Notes under the pieces: model-generated
Told to the model about the DNA's origin: nothing
Database searches by the model: none
The model's input: only the letters and a program-made list of their open reading frames with translations
Made by a program: the position numbers and the translations under genes
NCBI RefSeq assembly: GCF_008931805.1
Contig: NZ_CP044399.1
Span: forward strand, 1,550,001-1,614,000
Direction of reading: 5' to 3'
Origin: Moritella marina ATCC 15381
GTDB taxonomy: Bacteria > Pseudomonadota > Gammaproteobacteria > Enterobacterales > Moritellaceae
DNA length: 64,000 nt
Shown here: piece after piece, positions 1 to 8,672 of the stretch
Layout of the letters: each line of letters begins with the position of its first letter
How positions within the stretch are numbered: position 1 is the first letter of the stretch

Positions 1-2
1 AC

Positions 3-425
3 TTTGATATTTTCATTGGTGACAAAATGGTGCATGTCATTGAAGCCAGCGTCAAGATCACCGATGGCCGTAAAGCCAAAAAAGTACGCGGCATTACCAA
101 GGGTTACATTGATGGACCAGTTGACGCCGAAGTGACCATTAAATTAGACCATGAAAACTTTCTTATTGTGCAGGATGTGGCGAAAACAGCTGGCAGCTGG
201 AAAGGCATCGAACCATTTGATGTGTCGTTCTTAGCTGAAGTTGCCGCTGGTACCAAGAACATTGAAGCTTTTGGTGTGTTGCCTCAATTAGACGAGATCT
301 TGAATATCAAAGCGGAAGGTGGCGAAGAAGATACCACCACAATCAAAGGTCCGGTGACGTCGACTGATTTTATCAAAATCAATGGCATTCCTTATCTGAC
401 TGCAGAAGAAGTGAGAGATCTGTAA
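3..425 (+). CDS. Phage tail tube-type protein (DUF2597), 5' end cut by window
   Basis: The reading frame is open to the left edge and reads FDIFIGDKM before the first ATG at 27, so the true start lies outside the window. The sequence (conserved ITDG, GYIDGPVDAEV, SWKGIEPFDV, and FIKINGIPYL near the end) fits the DUF2597 family of P2-like phages of marine gammaproteobacteria, found where the tail tube gene is expected. Its stop overlaps the next start (TAATG). The family call is from recognition; the tube role is inferred from gene order before the chaperone and tape measure. Confidence 0.7.
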   Translation, partial: FDIFIGDKMVHVIEASVKITDGRKAKKVRGITKGYIDGPVDAEVTIKLDHENFLIVQDVAKTAGSWKGIEPFDVSFLAEVAAGTKNIEAFGVLPQLDEILNIKAEGGEEDTTTIKGPVTSTDFIKINGIPYLTAEEVRDL

Positions 426-1039
426 TGGCCGCAATCAAAAACCTCACGGCCGCTAGTTTACTGGTGGCGATGAAAGCTAAGCAACACATCGTGTTTGAAG
501 GTGAATTAAACCTGAACATCATTGGTATTCGCAACACAGATACCAAGGCCAACAGTTTTAACGACCTGCTTTGTGTCCTGTATCAGCAAGACGAAAAGTG
601 GCAGCTGGAAACCTTTAAATGTACCACGGACGCAGGCACGTATTACCGTGAAACGCCTTGTAATGTCGATGGCACCGCCGTATTAGCAGCAATGCAGCAC
701 CGCAGTTTATGGACCTTTGGTTATCACAAAGGTCAATATCCTGCGCTAGTGCAGCATAAACCGGTTGCGGTGTTCAGAGATAATAACAACGACAATCAAG
801 TAGATTGTGATAGCGCGCTACAACGTGGTTATTTCGGTATTAATTGCCATCGCGCCAGTGCAAATCATGAGTCAAAGCAAGTCGACAAGTGGTCTGCAGG
901 TTGCCAGGTATTAGCCAACCCGAATGATTTTAATAAGCTGATGGCGCTTTGCCATCAAAGCAGTCAGCAATGGGGCAAGACGTTTACGTATTCCTTATTA
1001 AACCAAGCTGATTTAAACCCAACGAAAGAGCGAGCATAA
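425..1039 (+). CDS. L,D-transpeptidase-like phage protein in the tail operon
   Basis: This 204-residue protein has no signal peptide. Near its C-terminus it carries GYFGINCHRA followed by KWSAGCQV, that is His142, Ser157 and Cys160, the spacing of the YkuD-type L,D-transpeptidase catalytic motif (His, then about 14-17 residues, then S/T-x-G-C). Such proteins could cut or remodel peptidoglycan during entry or release. It starts on the stop codon of the tail tube gene and ends 2 bp before the chaperone gene, so it is translated as part of the tail operon. Activity is inferred from the motif alone; an endolysin-like or tail-associated murein hydrolase are the alternatives. Confidence 0.5.
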   Translation: MAAIKNLTAASLLVAMKAKQHIVFEGELNLNIIGIRNTDTKANSFNDLLCVLYQQDEKWQLETFKCTTDAGTYYRETPCNVDGTAVLAAMQHRSLWTFGYHKGQYPALVQHKPVAVFRDNNNDNQVDCDSALQRGYFGINCHRASANHESKQVDKWSAGCQVLANPNDFNKLMALCHQSSQQWGKTFTYSLLNQADLNPTKERA

Positions 1040-1041
1040 CC

Positions 1042-1308
1042 ATGGCATTAGAACAAAAGATTGTCTTAGAAGTGAATGACATTGAACTTAGTTTCAATGT
1101 GAATGTAACGGCGTACAACAAGTTTCTAAACCAAAGTAATCAGGTGAATAAAATTCAACCGGCGACGAACTTCTTAATGACCGTGGTTGAACCTGAATGT
1201 AAATCCGCATTAAAAGAAATGCTCGCGATGCCAGGCGCAGCACTGCATTTAGTCGGCAGTGTGGTTGAAGAGTATCAACCGGAATTTAATATCACCGTAA
1301 AAAAATAG
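1042..1308 (+). CDS. Phage tail assembly chaperone, short form (gpE/gpG-like)
   Basis: This 88-residue acidic protein lies directly before the tape measure gene, the invariable place of the tail assembly chaperone in long-tailed phages. Its sequence (VLEVNDIELSFNVNVTAYNKFLNQ...) resembles putative chaperones of P2-like Vibrio and Shewanella phages. In this class the chaperone coats the tape measure protein before the tube polymerises, and is made as a short and a frameshifted long form. The gene ends in seven A residues followed by TAG, which fits that pattern. Confidence 0.7.
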   Translation: MALEQKIVLEVNDIELSFNVNVTAYNKFLNQSNQVNKIQPATNFLMTVVEPECKSALKEMLAMPGAALHLVGSVVEEYQPEFNITVKK

Positions 1309-1496
1309 AACAGCGAGCAAAAGAAATAAGCAAGAACCGCTTAGATCAATTGCTCGCCTATCAGCAAAAATGGTTGCCGCATAGCGCCGCCACCGAAGAC
1401 AGTTTAGCCCAGGCATTGTTTTTGGAAAATGATAATCAAGAAAAGCAGCAAATAGCCATCAACAATGGTATTTGCATGGCGTTGGACAGCGGTTAA
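1042..1496 (+). CDS. Tail assembly chaperone, -1 frameshift product (gpE+E'/gpG-GT type)
   Basis: If ribosomes slip back one base on the A7 run at 1299-1305, translation continues from ATA (1305-1307) through an open -1 frame of 63 codons (IEQRAKEISKNRLDQLLAYQ onwards, ending MALDSG) to TAA at 1494-1496. The fusion would be about 150 residues. The extension lacks its own start codon near its beginning and fills the gap between the chaperone and the tape measure gene at 1518, as E' does in P2. The open frame and slippery run are seen directly; use of the site is inferred. Confidence 0.65.
1299..1305 (+). promoter_or_regulatory. Slippery heptamer A AAA AAA for -1 frameshifting
   Basis: In the zero frame the codons are GTA AAA AAA TAG, so the heptamer is a canonical X XXY YYZ site directly followed by the stop codon. 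A -1 slip joins the chaperone frame to the open downstream frame. Confidence 0.65.
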
Positions 1497-1517
1497 GTTG
1501 CAGGTTAGGGGGTACGG

Positions 1518-3983
1518 ATGAGCGCATTAAGTAAGTTGGAAAAACTCATGTACACCATTGGTGTTGTTGATAAAGCAACGGGACCAGTGAATAAGATCAT
1601 GGATAAGATAAACCAACTTAGCAGCCAAACCGCCAGTGCTCAAAACCAAATGATGAGTGGTTTTATGGGTACTGCAGGCGGTGCCATTGCACTTGTTAGT
1701 AGTTTGTCACCGGCCATTGATCATGTTGCTGCACTTGGTGAAGTGCAAACACTGGGTGTGGCGAATGAAGACTTAACCAAACTAACCAAAACCGCCTTTG
1801 AGTTTACCACTCAGTTTGGCGGTAACTCGGCAGAGTTCGTGCGCAGTGCTTACGATATTCAATCTGCGATATCAGGGCTCACCGGTGATGAACTTGCATC
1901 CTTTACCAAAGCATCGAATGTATTAGCGGTTGCGACGAAGGCAGATGCCAGCACGATCACCAGTTACATGGGCACCATGTACGGGATATTTGAAAAAAAT
2001 GCTAACAAGATGGGCAAGTCTGATTGGGTTAACCAGATTGCAGGGCAAACCGCGAAAGCTGTGCAGATGTATAAAACCACCGGCGCAGAAATGCAATCCG
2101 CCTTTAGTGCGTTAGGGGCCAAAGCGGCTAATCGTGGCATTGATGCTGCAGAGCAATTTGCTGTGCTGGGCGAACTGCAGCTGGTCCTAAAGTCAGGTTC
2201 GGTAGCGGGTACTCAATACGCAGCCTTCATTGACGGTATTGGTAAAGCGCAAAAAGAATTAGGTATCGAACTGACTAACAGCCAGGGCGATATGCTCGGT
2301 ATTGATGTGGTCATGTCGCGCATTAACCAAAAGCTGGCTGGCGTTGGCAGTGTTGCAAGAGGCGATATTTTAAATAAAGCCTTTGGGTCTAAAAATGCCG
2401 CTTCTGTGGTTGATATTTTAAGTTCAAAAACGGCCAAGTTAAAACAGGGCATTAATGAGCTGACCAATGTCACCGATGCATCCAAAGCAAGTGAAATGGC
2501 CAATATCATTGCCAGTCCCTGGGACAGATTTAGCGGCTCATTAAATGGCGCTGCAACGGCGATGGGTCAAGCGGTATTACCGATTATTGAACCGGTTGTC
2601 GATATGTTGGTTGCTATGTTGGGTGGTGTGATCTGGCTAACGCAGGAGTTCCCAACCTTAACGGGTGTACTTGGTGCGGTAGTTGTTGGCGTGGTCGCCT
2701 TAATGATGGCGTTTAGTGCCATGAATATGATCATCGGTATTTATCGTTTTGCATTGATTGGACTGAGTTTGGTAAGCAATGCCGCTGCAGTCTCAACAAA
2801 GCTATGGCAGATAGGACTAGTTGCACTGCGCGTGATGGGGTTCTTAGGCAATATTGCTGCGATTGGCGCTTATCTTACAGCTATCGCGCTTTATCGTGGT
2901 GCGATGTTAGCGGCGCAGGGCGTAACTTGGTTATTTAATACCGCCTTACTTGCCAATCCGATTGGGTTAGTTATTGCTGGGGTTGTGGCGTTAGTTGCTG
3001 CAGTGGCGGGGCTTATTTTTTATTGGGATAGCATTGTTACTGCCTTTAAAGATACTTCTTGGGGCCAAGCGCTGATTGGCATATTTGATAGTGTTATGTC
3101 GGTGTTTAGTGGTCTGATTGACAACGTGAAGTGGGTACTCGAAGCACTGGGGCTGATGGACGGTAAAGAAATGACCGTTAATTCAAAAGTGGAAGAGGTG
3201 ACCAAAACAGCGGCGCCAATTTCGGCTGAGAACACATTATCAACGCCGCTTAACCCGACAGTATCAAACGGGCAGCAAGTCGCGAGCACTGAGGTCTTTG
3301 CAGCGAACAATGTCGCTAACATGAATATGCAGCACAATCAGGTCGGTGGTTTAACGCCAGTTGTTGCAAACAACCTCGCTAATATGAATACGCGTATTAG
3401 TCAGGTTAATGGTTCAGCGTCGGTTAATACAAACCAAGTGTTAAACACTGAGGCATTCGCAGCAAACAACTTATCGAATGCAAATACAGGGATTAATCAA
3501 GTTAGTAGTTTTGCGCCAGTTGCAGCAAATCAGGCATTCAATACTGAGGCGTTAGCAACGAGCAATCTTGCTAATACAAATACGCAGCTTAATCAGGTGA
3601 GTAGTTTCACGCCGGCTGCTGCAAATCAGGTATTTAATAGTGAGACGTTAGCAACGAACCACCTAGCTAATACCAATACGCAGTTCAATCAGGTTAGCGG
3701 TTTATCGCCCGTTGCAACTTCGCTTGTTGAAAGCCAAACGTTTAATGAAACAAGTGCGCACAGCGCGCGTATTCAACAATATCAAGAAAATAACCAGCAG
3801 CAGGCGAAGGTAAGTCGACCACGTATACAGCGAACGCAGTACTTTCAGCAAAGCAAGCAGAGCGGAAATAATCAAAGCAGTAGCAGCGCCGATAATAGTA
3901 AGCGCGTGTATATCGATAACGTGGTGATGAAAAGTGACAACCTCGCACATGATTTTGAACAGTTAATGGAGTTAGCCGGCTAA
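1518..3983 (+). CDS. Phage tail tape measure protein
   Basis: The product has 821 residues. The N-terminal half resembles the TP901-type tape measure core (residues about 60-300, with ADASTITSYMGTMYGIF and the following conserved block). Hydrophobic stretches at about 350-500 (for example GVLGAVVVGVVALMMAFSAM) are the membrane-active segments usual in these proteins. The tail is low-complexity, Asn/Gln-rich and repetitive. Tape measure length sets tail length, and this one is on the short side for a P2-like phage. A strong GGGGG ribosome site precedes the ATG. It follows the chaperone and precedes DUF2590, as in related phages. Confidence 0.85.
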   Translation: MSALSKLEKLMYTIGVVDKATGPVNKIMDKINQLSSQTASAQNQMMSGFMGTAGGAIALVSSLSPAIDHVAALGEVQTLGVANEDLTKLTKTAFEFTTQFGGNSAEFVRSAYDIQSAISGLTGDELASFTKASNVLAVATKADASTITSYMGTMYGIFEKNANKMGKSDWVNQIAGQTAKAVQMYKTTGAEMQSAFSALGAKAANRGIDAAEQFAVLGELQLVLKSGSVAGTQYAAFIDGIGKAQKELGIELTNSQGDMLGIDVVMSRINQKLAGVGSVARGDILNKAFGSKNAASVVDILSSKTAKLKQGINELTNVTDASKASEMANIIASPWDRFSGSLNGAATAMGQAVLPIIEPVVDMLVAMLGGVIWLTQEFPTLTGVLGAVVVGVVALMMAFSAMNMIIGIYRFALIGLSLVSNAAAVSTKLWQIGLVALRVMGFLGNIAAIGAYLTAIALYRGAMLAAQGVTWLFNTALLANPIGLVIAGVVALVAAVAGLIFYWDSIVTAFKDTSWGQALIGIFDSVMSVFSGLIDNVKWVLEALGLMDGKEMTVNSKVEEVTKTAAPISAENTLSTPLNPTVSNGQQVASTEVFAANNVANMNMQHNQVGGLTPVVANNLANMNTRISQVNGSASVNTNQVLNTEAFAANNLSNANTGINQVSSFAPVAANQAFNTEALATSNLANTNTQLNQVSSFTPAAANQVFNSETLATNHLANTNTQFNQVSGLSPVATSLVESQTFNETSAHSARIQQYQENNQQQAKVSRPRIQRTQYFQQSKQSGNNQSSSSADNSKRVYIDNVVMKSDNLAHDFEQLMELAG
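3285..3720 (+). repeat. Imperfect tandem repeats, about 114 bp, in the tape measure gene
   Basis: Residues about 590-732 repeat a unit of roughly 38 amino acids, with the recurring pieces FNTEALAT, NLANTNT, NQVSSF and PAAANQ. About four copies can be lined up, the last three most alike. The DNA is repeated as well, so copy number could change by slippage. Confidence 0.7.
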
Positions 3984-4306
3984 TGATAAATACGCATGTT
4001 GATTTAAATATTGTCGATGGTGACTTTGTGTTTAACCCGTCTTTAAGCGTTGAAAAACTCTCTGCAGCCAAGGTGATTGGGCAGGACGTTAAACACCGCA
4101 TTCTTGAAAGTGGCTTACTGGTTAAGCTAGTGAAGCAGCGCAACAGAAACGGTATTGCGCCGGTGTTAACGGACTTAGAACTGGAAGTTGAACAAGATGA
4201 CAGACTTAAGCCTGGCACGATTTTAATTACTTATAACAGTGATAACACCTTGTCGATTGAAGCTGAAACAAAGCAATACGGCTTAATGAAGTGGGCTGGG
4301 GCGTAA
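3983..4306 (+). CDS. DUF2590 family phage tail protein
   Basis: This 107-residue protein matches the DUF2590 family found between the tape measure and baseplate J genes in P2-like phages of Vibrio and Shewanella. It has a conserved start (VDLNIVDGDFVFNP) and the mid-region IGQDVKHRILESGLLVKLVKQRN. The position suggests a baseplate wedge or tube-initiator role similar to phage gp25/W proteins, but this is inferred. Its ATG overlaps the tape measure stop. Confidence 0.7.
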   Translation: MINTHVDLNIVDGDFVFNPSLSVEKLSAAKVIGQDVKHRILESGLLVKLVKQRNRNGIAPVLTDLELEVEQDDRLKPGTILITYNSDNTLSIEAETKQYGLMKWAGA

Positions 4307-4309
4307 CAG

Positions 4310-5491
4310 GTGAATAGTATGGGCAATGAAAATAGAACACCGGATATCGTTCCTGACTTTAAAAAAATGATGGCTGATGCGGGTCTACCAGTGAATGAAA
4401 CGGTTGCTAAGCAGCAGTGGGACCAGGTACTCAGCGATCAGCAAATCACTATTGAAAATGGCAGTCCGTTTAGTCCCTTTTGGCGCACGGTTAAAGCGCT
4501 TATCACGCAGCCGGTTGTCAGTTTACTTGATTGGATTTCCCGTATATTGATGCCCGATTTATTCATCATGACGGCGAGTCGCAGCGCATTAATTGGTTTA
4601 CATGGCCCGAGTCGTAATGTCTTTGTGATGGATGCCATTAAAGCCAAAGGCATGCTGCGATTAACGCGGGTTAATCCGGATGGCGTGTTGAGTATTACGG
4701 CCGGTGCCTTGGTCGAAAGTGACAGCATTGGCGGCGCGGTATATCAGTTGCGCACACTCAGCGCAGCAGTATTCCAAGAAGGTGAATCCGTTATTGAAGT
4801 GCTGATTGAAGCTACTTCACCAGGGCAAGCCTATAACTTACCGGTAGGCAGTTATTACCGCCTAGTTAACCCTATTGAAGGTGTGACAGTTCGTAATGAA
4901 AAAGATTGGTTGCTTATCCCTGGTGCGAATGAAGAAAGCACAGAGGCATACCGAAACCGGATAAGAAACGTATTCGGCACGGCCGCTAAATGGCACATCA
5001 ATACTGTGTATAAATCGATAATCAGTGACTTTGCTATACCGGTCGAGAATATTGAAATTGTAACCCAAGCGCCGCGCGGCCCTGGTACGGCGAATGCGTT
5101 TATTTACCTTAATGTAGGTCAGGTATCAACGGGGTTATTAAGGGCAATTAACCAACATATTCGTGATGACGGCCATCATGGCCATGGTGATGACTTTCTG
5201 GTGTATGCCATGCCGACGCAAGACAAAATGATAACGGCCACGTATTCACTACATGCTAATAGCGCTGATATTAAAGCGGATATAAAGACATTTATCCAGG
5301 CGGCGTTTCGGTTAAACGATGCGTATCAGCCAATGCGAACGCGCCCGAATTCGTTGTTTAGCATGAGCCTGTTACAAGCGCAGTTACATAATCAATTTCC
5401 TGCACTACGCAGTATCGATTTTGATTGTGGTGATATTAAAACGGGCTTGTGGTTACCCAAACTCACGCAGTTGGTTGTGCAACATGGATAA
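4310..5491 (+). CDS. Baseplate J-like protein
   Basis: The 393-residue product matches the baseplate J family (P2 gpJ, T4 gp6-like) that forms the baseplate wedge. Recognisable pieces are TASRSALIGLHGPSRNVFVMDAI, shortened here to its place near residues 84-106, the GEAVIEV-like region and RNRIRNVFGTAAKWH near residue 217. It sits 3 bp after DUF2590 and overlaps the next gene, so the wedge genes are translated as a block. Confidence 0.85.
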   Translation: MNSMGNENRTPDIVPDFKKMMADAGLPVNETVAKQQWDQVLSDQQITIENGSPFSPFWRTVKALITQPVVSLLDWISRILMPDLFIMTASRSALIGLHGPSRNVFVMDAIKAKGMLRLTRVNPDGVLSITAGALVESDSIGGAVYQLRTLSAAVFQEGESVIEVLIEATSPGQAYNLPVGSYYRLVNPIEGVTVRNEKDWLLIPGANEESTEAYRNRIRNVFGTAAKWHINTVYKSIISDFAIPVENIEIVTQAPRGPGTANAFIYLNVGQVSTGLLRAINQHIRDDGHHGHGDDFLVYAMPTQDKMITATYSLHANSADIKADIKTFIQAAFRLNDAYQPMRTRPNSLFSMSLLQAQLHNQFPALRSIDFDCGDIKTGLWLPKLTQLVVQHG

Positions 5492-6212
5492 ACAGCCACT
5501 ACAACAAGCACAGCCCGAAATCGCGACTTGGTTAAACAAAGGCCATGCCGAGCAGTTAATGAAAGCCGCGCAACAATATTGGACCAATACCAAAGACTGG
5601 GTGATGTGGGCAGTTGCGCAAAAAGATGAACAGCAAAGTGAAGAACCCTTTTTAGGTCTATTAGCCTGGGAACGTTTGACTGAAAGGCTGCCTTTTGAGC
5701 CCGCTGACTTTTTTAGAAAACGGGTCCAGCATGCGCTTGTTAATACCATTGATGCCGGCGAAATTGCGACGATTGAAGCTATCTTTAATCGCCTTGGTAT
5801 CGATGTAATCAAAGTCAGTGAGCGTATTGATAACCGCGATTGGGACATTATTGCGATTGATTTTAGCAGTCATACGGTATCGAAATATGGCGAGCTGATG
5901 CCTGAGTTAATTCAGCTTTATGGACGCACCTGCAGACGTTACGAATTCACGGTGCACAGCGTGGTCGATGTTGGATTAGCACCGGGCTTTCTTGATGTGC
6001 AATGGGACAGTGTCCATGTGCCTTTAGGCTTAACACTGACGCAAGGCAGTGATATTGAATTTAACCCCATGAGTGGTTTTTTAGGAGGGCAATACAATGT
6101 ACAAAACGTGCCATTGTTGCCACTGAGTATGTCGGTTGAACATCCACTGACATTGCAACCACTGTATGGATTTTTGAGTAAAGAAAGCAGCATTAGTACT
6201 GCAACGGAGTAA
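5484..6212 (+). CDS. Phage tail protein I (baseplate wedge)
   Basis: I place the start at the ATG at 5484, inside the stop of the J gene (ATGGATAA), giving 242 residues; an upstream in-frame start at 5421 would overlap J by 70 bp and adds no homology. The sequence (FLGLLAWERLTERLPFEP, FFRKRVQHALVNTIDAGE) and the position after J fit the P2 gpI family, which joins the wedge and fibre attachment. Confidence 0.75.
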   Translation: MDKQPLQQAQPEIATWLNKGHAEQLMKAAQQYWTNTKDWVMWAVAQKDEQQSEEPFLGLLAWERLTERLPFEPADFFRKRVQHALVNTIDAGEIATIEAIFNRLGIDVIKVSERIDNRDWDIIAIDFSSHTVSKYGELMPELIQLYGRTCRRYEFTVHSVVDVGLAPGFLDVQWDSVHVPLGLTLTQGSDIEFNPMSGFLGGQYNVQNVPLLPLSMSVEHPLTLQPLYGFLSKESSISTATE

Positions 6213-6218
6213 GTCTTT

Positions 6219-6971
6219 ATGTCTGAACAACAGGTAACTGGCATTCTTACTAATGCTGGTAAACAGCACATTACCAGTTGTGCACTTGAAAATACGGGGC
6301 TGAATGTCTCAACACTGGTGTTAGCGAATGTCCCTAATTTAAGTGATAACGCAGCGCGTGACCCTAATATGGCGATCCCTGCGCAAGCCCAGATTGTTTA
6401 TCAAACGGATGAATTAATCACCGGCTTCATTGATGAACATACCGTTGCTTGGGCGACAGTGATGGACCAAGACATTGGCGACTTTGATTACAACTGGATT
6501 GGCTTAGTCACCAGTACCGGCATTTTGTTAGCGCTGGATTATTTACCACTGCAACGTAAACGCCAGGGCGTGAATAACGTACACAACCGCAGTTTTGTAT
6601 TGAAGTTTGCCGCAGCCAAAGCGCTTACCCGCATTGAGATAAAAGCCAGTAGTTGGATGTTTGATTACAGCCCAAGGCTTGACAGCATGACGCTGGCCAT
6701 TGTCGCCAATGCAAGTGCTCAAATTGACAACATGACACGTTATTTAGGGTTGAAAGATGTTGTCACTGGCTTACGAAATACTATCGAACTGCAGCAAGTG
6801 CACATTGGAAAATTAGAGCAAAAAGGGCAAGTGCAGCAGGAAAAACAAGCGGTAATGATAAAGCAGCGTCAACAAAAGGATAGCGAGGTGCAAACCGCTA
6901 TCGTCAACATGACAACCGCGCAGGTCAGTACGATGTACCGACAAGTAAAACAAATTACATCAACTTCATAA
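6219..6971 (+). CDS. Phage tail fibre N-terminal protein
   Basis: The 250-residue protein begins with a tail-fibre attachment domain like that of P2 gpH (LTNAGKQHITSCALE, FDYNWIGLVTSTGILLAL). The C-terminal part (about 180-250) is a Gln/Lys-rich coiled coil. It lacks the usual long receptor-binding part, which may be supplied by the next gene. It follows gene I at 6 bp. Confidence 0.65.
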   Translation: MSEQQVTGILTNAGKQHITSCALENTGLNVSTLVLANVPNLSDNAARDPNMAIPAQAQIVYQTDELITGFIDEHTVAWATVMDQDIGDFDYNWIGLVTSTGILLALDYLPLQRKRQGVNNVHNRSFVLKFAAAKALTRIEIKASSWMFDYSPRLDSMTLAIVANASAQIDNMTRYLGLKDVVTGLRNTIELQQVHIGKLEQKGQVQQEKQAVMIKQRQQKDSEVQTAIVNMTTAQVSTMYRQVKQITSTS

Positions 6972-6990
6972 TCAGTAAAAGGAACACAAC

Positions 6991-7728
6991 ATGGCAATAG
7001 AACAAAGCATTGCAGAACTCGTGCAAGCCAGCAATAAACTCACTGGGGTTGTTGATGGCAAAGTAAAAGAAATTGACAATAAAGTTTTAGAATCAAAAAC
7101 GAAGGTGGATGATTTTATTGGTTCAGCGCGTGGTGAGTTATCCCACGTTCTTTTGAGCCGAAATCAAATCATGGAGCCAACCACTAATGGGGATGGCATT
7201 AAAGGCTTTTCAACCATTGGTCTTGATTCATTTGAAGTGATTAAAGAAGCGACCATCCATGCGAGTTCAACTAGTGATGTTGACCATACGGGAAATGGTT
7301 ACGCTGCTGAATTTAGAAAAAATGTTCATGGTGGTTATGTGAATCGTGCATTCCATATACTGCGCCTCAAGTGGACGCGTGGTACAGCATCACATCCTGC
7401 GCGAATAGATAATAATTGGAATAATGGTTATCAGCAAGGTGCGTTGACGAGTGGTTGCTACTTGAAAATATTAAGTGGTGATATCAGTGGTGATATGACA
7501 TCGATTCATGAATTTTCTAATGATTGGCATTTCTACGGTATGCGCCAAGGCGTTAATAGTCTCAATGAAGCCTTCCATGGTGGGCATTCTAAGTTAGCGC
7601 TGTCTTCAGCACCTGGTGGCAGTGGCGAAATGCTGATTTGTTTGTTCGGTACGGTGAGTGGCGTTGTTAATTACGAGAAAAAGACATGGGGCTTATACCC
7701 TGAGTTTGCTCGCATTTCAGATGTTTAA
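6991..7728 (+). CDS. Probable tail fibre / receptor-binding protein
   Basis: I do not recognise this 245-residue protein as a named family. Residues 1-45 are helical and charged; the rest is rich in Gly, Ser, His and aromatic residues (HGGYVNRAFHILRLKW, GGHSKLALSSAPGGSGEML), as in phage fibre tips. It lies between the fibre N-terminal protein and a small fibre-associated gene and has an AAGGA ribosome site. A receptor-binding role is inferred from position and composition. Confidence 0.5.
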   Translation: MAIEQSIAELVQASNKLTGVVDGKVKEIDNKVLESKTKVDDFIGSARGELSHVLLSRNQIMEPTTNGDGIKGFSTIGLDSFEVIKEATIHASSTSDVDHTGNGYAAEFRKNVHGGYVNRAFHILRLKWTRGTASHPARIDNNWNNGYQQGALTSGCYLKILSGDISGDMTSIHEFSNDWHFYGMRQGVNSLNEAFHGGHSKLALSSAPGGSGEMLICLFGTVSGVVNYEKKTWGLYPEFARISDV

Positions 7729-7743
7729 TAAGGAATTGTTAAT

Positions 7744-8031
7744 ATGAAAATAGTACACAATGGCGGATTAATCGCAACTATCGGTGATGCTTTAGATATT
7801 CACCAGGTAGAACGTTTCTTGTTTACGAATGGTTTTGCTTTACCGTTTAATGAGCTTGAACTTATCTATACGAAAGATGAAGCGTTAGATGTGCGTAAAA
7901 AAGCATATAAAACGCAATCAGACCCACTTTATATGGAATGGCAATTTGATAAGACCGCTGAAAAAGAGCAAGTATGGCGTGATAAAGTCGCGGAAATTAA
8001 AGCGCGTTATCCATTACCAGTTGATAGCTAA
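7744..8031 (+). CDS. Small protein of the tail fibre region
   Basis: This 95-residue charged protein (KIVHNGGLIATIGDALDIHQ at the start) has no signal peptide and no family I can name. Its location directly after the fibre gene, overlapping the next gene by TAATG, suggests a fibre-associated or fibre-assembly role, but nothing in the sequence proves it. Confidence 0.45.
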   Translation: MKIVHNGGLIATIGDALDIHQVERFLFTNGFALPFNELELIYTKDEALDVRKKAYKTQSDPLYMEWQFDKTAEKEQVWRDKVAEIKARYPLPVDS

Positions 8032-8672
8032 TGCACAGTATTAGTCTTTGCTTCCACCAAACCGCGACCCTTTGCCCAGCTGCAGATGGAGCGGCCTTAT
8101 TAGCAAATGCTATTAAGGATGAAAGCCGCCAGTTTAGACCAGCGGATTTCAATGCTCTGGTCTTATGGGTGAGCAGTGATAGCTCAACCGATTTAGCCAA
8201 GCGTTTAGCGCCGGTTAATGAATATTGCCCATTAGCCGGCTTTGTTGAATGTGGCCGTTATGCAGCGAGTCTAGCAACATTAGATTCAGATAAACTCACT
8301 CGTCCTAAAGGGACCGAGCAATCACTTGAGTGGACGGTAATGAATGACAAGCGGTCGATACCAGTGATTAAGCGGCAATATCAGGCTGCTTCATTAGCGC
8401 AGGTTAATGACCAAGGACAAGCGCTTATTAGTGATGTTGATAGCGCACTAGCAGAATGTAAGCAGTTAAAGGGGCTACGTGATGCGCGTTTAACAGCAAC
8501 TGAATTTAACTCCACCAATACGGGCTTAAATTGTATGAGCATCAGCGCCAATACAGCCAAAGGCTTAGCCGATAAGCTGCAAGGTCTTGGTGATGATAAA
8601 GCGTATTGGGCTTTTTGTGCGTTCGTGGGCAATAGCAGTGAACTTGAACCGATTAAGGAACTGTTTTTATGA
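8031..8672 (+). CDS. Hypothetical phage tail-operon protein
   Basis: The 213-residue product is not recognised. It is soluble, Ala/Leu-rich and contains several Cys (for example ALAECKQLKGLRDARLTATEF in two parts near residue 140). It overlaps its neighbours on both sides (TAATG upstream, ATGA downstream), so it belongs to the tail operon. Position between fibre and hub genes is compatible with a baseplate or fibre accessory function. Confidence 0.45.
   Translation: MHSISLCFHQTATLCPAADGAALLANAIKDESRQFRPADFNALVLWVSSDSSTDLAKRLAPVNEYCPLAGFVECGRYAASLATLDSDKLTRPKGTEQSLEWTVMNDKRSIPVIKRQYQAASLAQVNDQGQALISDVDSALAECKQLKGLRDARLTATEFNSTNTGLNCMSISANTAKGLADKLQGLGDDKAYWAFCAFVGNSSELEPIKELFL

Noticed and set aside
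3020-3950. Long ORFs on the - strand inside the tape measure gene
   Set aside because: They are shadows of the repetitive coding strand; the + frame has the ribosome site and family match.
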